Source: Petrosia ficiformis
Taxonomy: Eukaryota > Porifera > Demospongiae > Haplosclerida > Petrosiidae
Assembly: GCA_947044365.1 (NCBI GenBank)
Contig: OX345636.1
Span: 37,783,212 to 37,847,211 of the forward strand
Direction: 5' to 3'
Length of the DNA: 64,000 bases
The position numbers were made by a program, and so were the translations under genes. The notes beneath the pieces were generated by a model. It saw only the letters and a program-made list of their open reading frames with translations. It was not told the origin of the DNA and searched no databases. Positions 55,201-64,000 of the stretch are shown piece after piece. Position 1 is the stretch's first letter. Each line of letters starts with the position of its first letter.

Positions 55201-58200
55201 CTAGTAATAACACTTCAGGTTATAGTGCCATCAACACACTAACTCTCACCAAGTAATGACACTTCAGGTTATAGTGCCATGAACCCACTAACTCTCACCC
55301 AGTAATTACACCTCAGCCATGAACACATTAACTATCACCTAGTAATAACACTTCAAGTTATAGTGCCATGAACACACTAACTCTCACCTAGTAATAACAC
55401 TTCAGGTTATAGTGTCATGAACACACTAACTCTCACCAAGTAATGACACGTCAGGTTATATATAGTGCCATGAACACACGAACTCACCCAGTAATGACAT
55501 TTCAGATTATAGCACATTAACTCTCACCAAGCAATGATACTTCAGGTTATAGTCCCATGAACACACTAACTCTCACCTAGTAATGATACTTCAGGTTATA
55601 GTGCCATGAACACACTAACTCTCACCAAGCAATGACACTTCAGGTTATAGTCCCATGAACACACTAACTCTCACCTAGTAATAACACTTTAGGTTATAGT
55701 CCCATGAACACACTAACTCGCACCAAGCAATGACACTTCAGGTTATAGTGCCATGAACACATTAACTCTCACCTAGTAATAACACTTCAGGTTATAGTCC
55801 CATGAACAGACTAACTCTCACCAAGTAATGACATTTCAGGTTATAGTGCCATGAACACATTAACTCTCACCTAGTAATAACACTTCAGGTTATAGTGCCA
55901 TCAACACACTAACTCTCACCAAGTAATGACACTTCAGGTTATAGTGCCATGAACCCACTAACTCTCACCCAGTAATTACACCTCAGCCATGAACACATTA
56001 ACTCTCACCTAGTAATAACACTTCAGGTTATAGTGCCATGAACACACTAACTCTCACCTAGTAATGACACTTCAGGTTATATATAGTGCCATGAACACAG
56101 TAACTCTCACCCAGTAATTACACCTCAGCCATGAACACATTAACTATCACCTAGTAATAACACTTCAGGTTATAGTGCCATGAACACACTAACTCTCACC
56201 TAGTAATAACACTTCAGGTTATAGTGCCATGAACACACTAACTCTCACCTAGTAATGACACTTCAGGTTTTATATAGTGCCATGAACACACTAACTCTCA
56301 CCCAGTAATTACACCTCAGCCATGAACACATTAACTATCACCTAGTAATAACACTTCAGGTTATAGTGCCATGAACACACTAACTCTCACCTAGTAATAA
56401 CACTTCAGGTTATAGTGCCATGAACACACTAACTCTCACCTAGTAATGACACTTCAGGTTTTATATAGTGCCATGAACACACTAACTCTCACCCAGTAAT
56501 TACACCTCAGCCATGAACACATTAACTATCACCTAGTAATAACACTTCAAGTTATAGTGCCATGAACACACTAACTCTCACCTAGTAATAACACTTCAGG
56601 TTATAGTGTCATGAACACACTAACTCTCACCTAGTAATAACACTTCAGGTTATAGTGCCATGAACACATTAACTCGCACCAAATAATGACACTTCAGCCA
56701 TGAACACATTAACTCTCACCAAGTAATGACACTTCAGGTTATAGTGCCATGAACACACTAACTCTCACCTAGTAATGTCACTTCAGGTTATAGTGCCATG
56801 AACACACTAACTCTCACCCAGTAATGACACTTCAGCCATGAACACATTAACTCTCACCTAGTAATAACACTTCAGGTTATACTGCCATGAACACACTAAC
56901 TCTCACCTAGTAATGACACTTCAGGTTATAGTGCCATGAACACACTAACTCTCACCCAGTAATGACACTTCAGCCATGAACACATTAACTCTCACCTAGT
57001 AATAACACTTCAGGTTATAGTGCCATGAACACACTCACTCTCACCAAGCAATGACACTTCAGGTTATAGTGCCATGAACACACTAACTCTCACCTAGTAA
57101 TGACACTTCAGGTTATAGTGCCATGAACACACTAACTCTCACCCAGTAATGACACTTCAACCATGAACACATTAACTCTCACCTAGTAATAACACTTCAG
57201 GTTATAGTCCCATGAACACACTAACTCTCACACAGCAAGGACAATTTAGGTTATAGTCCCATGAACACACTAACTCTCACCTAGTAATGACACTTCAGGT
57301 TATAGTGCCATGAACACATTAACTCGCACCAAATAATGACACTTCAGCCATGAACACATTAACTCTCACCTAGTAATAACACTTCAGGTTATAGTGCCAT
57401 GAACACATTAACTCTCACCTAGTAATAATACTTCAGGTTATAGTGCCATGAACACACTAACTCTCACCTAGTAATGACACTTCAGGTTATAGTGCCATGA
57501 ACACACTAACTCTCACCCAGTAATGACACTTCAGCCATGAACACACTAACTCTCACCCAGTAATGACACTTCAGCCATGAACACATTAACTCTCACCTAG
57601 TAATAACACTTCAGGTTATACTGCCATGAACACACTAACTCTCACCTAGTAATGACACTTCAGGTTATAGTGCCATGAACACACTAACTCTCACCCAGTA
57701 ATGACACTTCAACCATGAACACATTAACTCTCACCTAGTAATAACACTTCAGGTTATAGTCCCATGAACACACTAACTCTCACACAGCAAGGACAATTTA
57801 GGTTATAGTCCCATGAACACACTAACTCTCACCTAGTAATGACACTTCAGGTTATAGTGCCATGAACACATTAACTCGCACCAAATAATGACACTTCAGC
57901 CATGAACACATTAACTCTCACCAAGTAATGACACTTCAGGTTATAGTGCCATGAACACACTAACTCTCACCTAGTAATGTCACTTCAGGTTATAGTGCCA
58001 TGAACACACTAACTCTCACCCAGTAATGACACTTCAGCCATGAACACATTAACTCTCACCTAGTAATAACACTTCAGGTTATACTGCCATGAACACACTA
58101 ACTCTCACCTAGTAATGACACTTCAGGTTATAGTGCCATGAACACACTAACTCTCACCCAGTAATGACACTTCAGCCATGAACACATTAACTCTCACCTA

Positions 58201-61200
58201 GTAATAACACTTCAGGTTATAGTGCCATGAACACACTCACTCTCACCAAGCAATGACACTTCAGGTTATAGTGCCATGAACACACTAACTCTCACCTAGT
58301 AATGACACTTCAGGTTATAGTGCCATGAACACACTAACTCTCACCCAGTAATGACACTTCAACCATGAACACATTAACTCTCACCTAGTAATAACACTTC
58401 AGGTTATAGTCCCATGAACACACTAACTCTCACACAGCAAGGACAATTTAGGTTATAGTCCCATGAACACACTAACTCTCACCTAGTAATGACACTTCAG
58501 GTTATAGTGCCATGAACACATTAACTCGCACCAAATAATGACACTTCAGCCATGAACACATTAACTCTCACCTAGTAATAACACTTCAGGTTATAGTGCC
58601 ATGAACACATTAACTCTCACCTAGTAATAATACTTCAGGTTATAGTGCCATGAACACACTAACTCTCACCAAGTAATGACACTTCAGGTTATAGTGCCAT
58701 GAACACACTAACTCTCACCCAGTAATTACACCTCAGCCATGAACACATTAACTATCACCTAGTAATAACACTTCAGGTTATAGTGCCATGAACACACTAA
58801 CTCTCATCTAGTAATAACACTTCAGGTTATAGTGTCATGAACACACTAACTCTCACCAAGTAATGACACGTCAGGTTATATATAGCGCCATGAACACACG
58901 AACTCACCCAGTAATGACATTTCAGGTTATAGCACATTAACTCTCACCAAGCAATGATACTTCAGGTTATAGTCCCATGAACACACTAACTCTCACCTAG
59001 TAATGACACTTCAGGTTATAGTGCCATGAACACACTAACTCTCACCAAGCAATGACACTTCAGGTTACAGTCCCATGAACACACTAACTCTCACCTAGTA
59101 ATGACGCTTCAGGTTATACTACCATTAACACACTAACTCTCACCAAGTAATGACACTTCAGGCTATAGTGCCATGAACACACTAACTCTCACCCAGTAAT
59201 GACACTTCAGCCATGAACACATTAACTCTCACCTAGTAATAACATTTCAGGTTATACTGCCATGAACACACTAACTCTCACCTAGTAATGACACTTCAGG
59301 TTATAGTGCCATGAACACATTAACTCGCACCAAATAATGACACTTCAGCCATGAACACATTAACTCTCACCTAGTAATAACACTTCAGGTTATAGTGCCA
59401 TGAACACATTAACTCTCACCTAGTAATAACACTTCAGGTTATAGTGCCATGAACACACTAACTCTCACCAAGTAATGACACTTCAGATTATAGTGCCATG
59501 AACACACTAACTCTCACCCAGTAATGACACTTCAGCCATGAACACATTAACTCTCACCTAGTAATAACACTTCAGGTTATAGTCCCATGAACACACTAAC
59601 TCTCACACAGCAAGGACAATTTAGGTTATAGTCCCATGAACACACTAACTCTCACCTAGTAATGACACTTCAGGTTATAGTGCCATGAACACATTAACTC
59701 GCACCAAGTAATGACACTTCAGCCATGAACACATTAACTCTCACCTAGTAATAACACTTTAGGTTATAGTCCCATGAACACACTAACTCGCACCAAGCAA
59801 TGACACTTCAGGTTATAGTGCCATGAACACATTAACTCTCACCTAGTAATAACACTTCAGGTTATAGTCCCATGAACAGACTAACTCTCACCAAGTAATG
59901 ACATTTCAGGTTATAGTGCCATGAACACATTAACTCTCACCTAGTAATAACACTTCAGGTTATAGTGCCATCAACACACTAACTCTCACCAAGTAATGAC
60001 ACTTCAGGTTATAGTGCCATGAACCCACTAACTCTCACCCAGTAATTACACCTCAGCCATGAACACATTAACTCTCACCTAGTAATAACACTTCAGGTTA
60101 TAGTGCCATGAACACACTAACTCTCACCTAGTAATGACACTTCAGGTTTTATATAGTGCCATGAACACACTAACTCTCACCCAGTAATTACACCTCAGCC
60201 ATGAACACATTAACTATCACCTAGTAATAACACTTCAGGTTATAGTGCCATGAACACACTAACTCTCACCTAGTAATAACACTTCAGGTTATAGTGCCAT
60301 GAACACACTAACTCTCACCTAGTAATGACACTTCAGGTTTTATATAGTGCCATGAACACACTAACTCTCACCCAGTAATTACACCTCAGCCATGAACACA
60401 TTAACTATCACCTAGTAATAACACTTCAAGTTATAGTGCCATGAACACACTAACTCTCACCTAGTAATAACACTTCAGGTTATAGTGTCATGAACACACT
60501 AACTCTCACCAAGTAATGACACGTCAGGTTATATATAGTGCCATGAACACACGAACTCACCCAGTAATGACATTTCAGATTATAGCACATTAACTCTCAC
60601 CAAGCAATGATACTTCAGGTTATAGTCCCATGAACACACTAACTCTCACCTAGTAATGATACTTCAGGTTATAGTGCCATGAACACACTAACTCTCACCA
60701 AGCAATGACACTTCAGGTTATAGTCCCATGAACACACTAACTCTCACCTAGTAATAACACTTTAGGTTATAGTCCCATGAACACACTAACTCGCACCAAG
60801 CAATGACACTTCAGGTTATAGTGCCATGAACACATTAACTCTCACCTAGTAATAACACTTCAGGTTATAGTCCCATGAACAGACTAACTCTCACCAAGTA
60901 ATGACATTTCAGGTTATAGTGCCATGAACACATTAACTCTCACCTAGTAATAACACTTCAGGTTATAGTGCCATCAACACACTAACTCTCACCAAGTAAT
61001 GACACTTCAGGTTATAGTGCCATGAACCCACTAACTCTCACCCAGTAATTACACCTCAGCCATGAACACATTAACTCTCACCTAGTAATAACACTTCAGG
61101 TTATAGTGCCATGAACACACTAACTCTCACCTAGTAATGACACTTCAGGTTATATATAGTGCCATGAACACAGTAACTCTCACCCAGTAATTACACCTCA

Positions 61201-63641
61201 GCCATGAACACATTAACTATCACCTAGTAATAACACTTCAGGTTATAGTGCCATGAACACACTAACTCTCACCTAGTAATAACACTTCAGGTTATAGTGC
61301 CATGAACACACTAACTCTCACCTAGTAATGACACTTCAGGTTTTATATAGTGCCATGAACACACTAACTCTCACCCAGTAATTACACCTCAGCCATGAAC
61401 ACATTAACTATCACCTAGTAATAACACTTCAGGTTATAGTGCCATGAACACACTAACTCTCACCTAGTAATAACACTTCAGGTTATAGTGCCATGAACAC
61501 ACTAACTCTCACCTAGTAATGACACTTCAGGTTTTATATAGTGCCATGAACACACTAACTCTCACCCAGTAATTACACCTCAGCCATGAACACATTAACT
61601 ATCACCTAGTAATAACACTTCAAGTTATAGTGCCATGAACACACTAACTCTCACCTAGTAATAACACTTCAGGTTATAGTGTCATGAACACACTAACTCT
61701 CACCTAGTAATAACACTTCAGGTTATAGTGCCATGAACACACTAACTCTCACCTAGTAATGACACTTCAGGTTTTATATAGTGCCATGAACACACTAACT
61801 CTCACCCAGTAATTACACCTCAGCCATGAACACATTAACTCTCACCTAGTAATAACACTTCAAGTTATAGTGCCATGAACACACTAACTCTCACCTAGTA
61901 ATAACACTTCAGGTTATAGTGTCATGAACACACTAACTCTCACCCAGTAATGACACGTCAGGTTATATATAGTGCCATGAACACACGAACTCACCCAGTA
62001 ATGACATTTCAGGTTATAGCACATTAACTCTCACCAAGCAATGATACTTCAGGTTATAGTCCCATGAACACACTAACTCTCACCTAGTAATGATACTTCA
62101 GGTTATAGTGCCATGAACACACTAACTCTCACCAAGCAATGATACTTCAGGTTATAGTCCCATGAACACACTAACTCTCACCTAGTAATGATACTTCAGG
62201 TTATAGTGCCATGAACACACTAACTCTCACCCAGTAATTACACCTCAGCCATGAACACATTAACTCTCACCTAGTAATAACACTTCAAGTTATAGTGCCA
62301 TGAACACACTAACTCTCACCTAGTAATAACACTTCAGGTTATAGTGTCATGAACACACTAACTCTCACCCAGTAATGACACGTCAGGTTATATATAGTGC
62401 CATGAACACACGAACTCACCCAGTAATGACATTTCAGGTTATAGCACATTAACTCTCACCAAGCAATGATACTTCAGGTTATAGTCCCATGAACACACTA
62501 ACTCTCACCTAGTAATGATACTTCAGGTTATAGTGCCATGAACACACTAACTCTCACCAAGCAATGATACTTCAGGTTATAGTCCCATGAACACACTAAC
62601 TCTCACCTAGTAATGATACTTCAGGTTATACTGCCATGAACACACTAACTCTCACCAAGCAATGACACTTCAGGTTATAGTCCCATGAACACACTAACTT
62701 TCACCCAGTAATGACACTTCAGCCATGAACACATTAACTCTCACCTAGTAATAACACTTCAGGTTATAGTGCCATGAACACACTAACTCTCACCCAGTAA
62801 TTACACCTCAGCCATGAACACATTAACTCTCACCTAGTAATAACACTTCAGGTTATAGTGCCATGAACACACTAACTCTCACCCAGTAATGACACTTCAG
62901 CCATGAACACATTAACTCTCACCTAGTAATAACACTTCAGGTTATAGTGCCATGAACACACTAACTCTCACCCAGTAATTACACCTCAGCCATGAACACA
63001 TTAACTCTCACCTAGTAATAACACTTCAGGTTATAGTGCCATGAACACACAAACTCTCACCTAGTAATGACACTTCAGGTTATAGTGCCATGAACACATT
63101 AACTCTCACCTAGTAATGACACTTCAGGTTATAGTGCCATGAACACATTAACTCTCACCAAGTAATGACACTTCAGGTTATAGTGCCATGAACACACAAA
63201 CTCTCACCTAGTAATGACACTTCAGGTTATAGTGCCATGAACACATTAACTCTCACCTAGTAATGACACTTCAGGTTATAGTGCCATGAACACACCAACT
63301 TTCACCCAGTAATTACACCTCAGCCATGAACACATTAACTCTCACCTAGTAATGACACTTCAGGTTATAGTGCCATGAACACACTAACTCTCACCCAGTA
63401 ATTACACCTCAGCCATGAACACATTAACTCTCACCTAGTAATAACACTTCAGGTTATAGTGCCATGAACACACAAACTCTCACCTAGTAATGACACTTCA
63501 GGTTATAGTGCCATGAACACACTAACTCTTACCTAGTAATGACACTTCAGGTTATAGTGCCATGAACACACTAACTCTCTCCCAGTAATGACACTTCAGG
63601 TTATAGTGCCATGAACACACTAACTCTCACCTAGTAATGAT
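52260..63641. repeat. 11.4-kb minisatellite with 49/40-bp units and higher-order structure
   Basis: The full unit is 49 bp: ACACTAACTCTCACCTAGTA, then ATGACACTTC, then AGGTTATAGTGCCATGAAC. A 40-bp variant lacks GTTATAGTG (CTTCAGCCATGAAC). Marker variants (CACACAGCAAGGACAATTTA; TATATATAGCGCC; GAACCCACTA) recur with constant spacing. The block 52797-55325 repeats 4740 bp downstream, and 55330-56660 repeats 5073 bp downstream after a 333-bp insertion. The block ~53100-53900 also recurs 3538 bp downstream. About 240 units in all. Stop codons occur in every unit (MNTLTLT then TAG), so it is non-coding. Confidence 0.97.
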
Positions 63642-63843
63642 GCTACTTATGGTCTCAGCTATGTTTTTAAAAAATAATTAATAGATAACTAAACTGTTCA
63701 TTCTATCATGAATTTCATATTGATAAAAGGAACAAAAACTTCCATACACATAACAGATCACATGAAAAATGATAAAAAATGAATTATTGTGCTTCTGCAT
63801 TCAATAAATTAATTTCTTTATCATCATTATAATTATTTACATA
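63642..63843. other. Putative 3' flank of the gene at the window end
   Basis: AT-rich sequence between the array and the terminal exon on the minus strand. No canonical polyadenylation signal was identified. Confidence 0.4.
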
Positions 63844-63952
63844 TTAAATGTCAACTTCTTTGAAACCTTTAAGGACACTTTGTCGACAATATTTATAGAA
63901 AAGTTTTTCAGCCTCTAATAGCACTTTATTCAAGTTCATGTTCATACATAAG
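63844..63952 (-). CDS. Terminal exon of an unidentified gene
   Basis: On the minus strand a pyrimidine-rich acceptor (TTCTTTTTCCAG) at 63953 is followed by 36 open codons, LCMNMNLNKVLLEAEKLFYK then YCRQSVLKGFKEVDI, ending TAA at 63846-63844. The residues are amphipathic-helix-like. The rest of the gene lies beyond the window. No family was recognised. Confidence 0.5.
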
Positions 63953-64000
63953 CTGGAAAAAGAAAGGAGAATATAATAATTAGCATTTAGAAGTTTAAAT

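Noticed and set aside
52260..63641. Coding or CRISPR interpretation of the 11-kb array
   Set aside because: Stops in every unit in all frames inspected, and no unique spacers; it is a minisatellite.

Overview
This is eukaryotic, AT-rich, intron-bearing DNA that most resembles a demosponge genome, probably Amphimedon queenslandica or a close relative. That assignment rests on remembered family resemblance, not a search. It is supported by short GT-AG introns of about 50-60 bp in two of the gene families, multi-domain innate-immunity-type proteins (Kelch/coiled coil/ZU5/Death and SRCR receptors), and a dense load of small non-autonomous DNA transposons. No bacterial-style operons, rRNA or tRNA genes were recognised.

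Layout. 1-847: 3' part of a frameshifted Tigger/Jerky-like DDE transposase (-). 2056-8325: one multi-exon gene (-) whose exons assemble into Kelch repeats, coiled coil, ZU5, a UPA-like region and Death, with two weak points (a probable frameshift at exon 3 and an unresolved linker). 8.4-12 kb: gene-poor stretch with several MITE families. 12-26.85 kb: an SRCR receptor locus dominated by a large inverted repeat. The arms (about 13669-17340 and 19117-22788) are near-identical reverse complements with no net indel over most of their length (mirrored coordinates sum to 36457). The right arm carries the 5' part of an intact gene for a four-SRCR, single-pass membrane receptor (21487-24467). The left arm carries a divergent copy cut off after its sixth exon. 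A tandem partial copy of the receptor's second half follows at 24960-26354. 26.85-34.3 kb: nested transposons, including a 931-bp Mutator-like element with a 9-bp target-site duplication and a rearranged, zinc-ribbon-like transposon-type gene. 34.9-36.8 kb: relic SRCR exons. 37576-51357: a 12-exon gene (+) for a 492-residue secretory-pathway DOMON/cytochrome b561 protein (ferric-chelate-reductase-like). Its introns hold five tandem-repeat arrays, a tandem duplication and several MITEs, three of them with 8-bp target duplications. 51.4-51.95 kb: a second copy of a ~510-bp repeat also found inside the Mutator-like element. 52.26-63.64 kb: an 11.4-kb minisatellite built from 49-bp and 40-bp units with multi-kb higher-order duplications. 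63844-63952: terminal exon of an unidentified gene (-).

Functionally the genes are independent eukaryotic loci. The Kelch/ZU5/Death protein is a candidate intracellular signalling adaptor, the SRCR genes are candidate surface recognition receptors, and the DOMON-b561 protein is a candidate transmembrane electron-transfer enzyme. The main biological signals are structural: recent inverted, tandem and higher-order duplication around receptor genes, and simple repeats sitting directly on splice sites.
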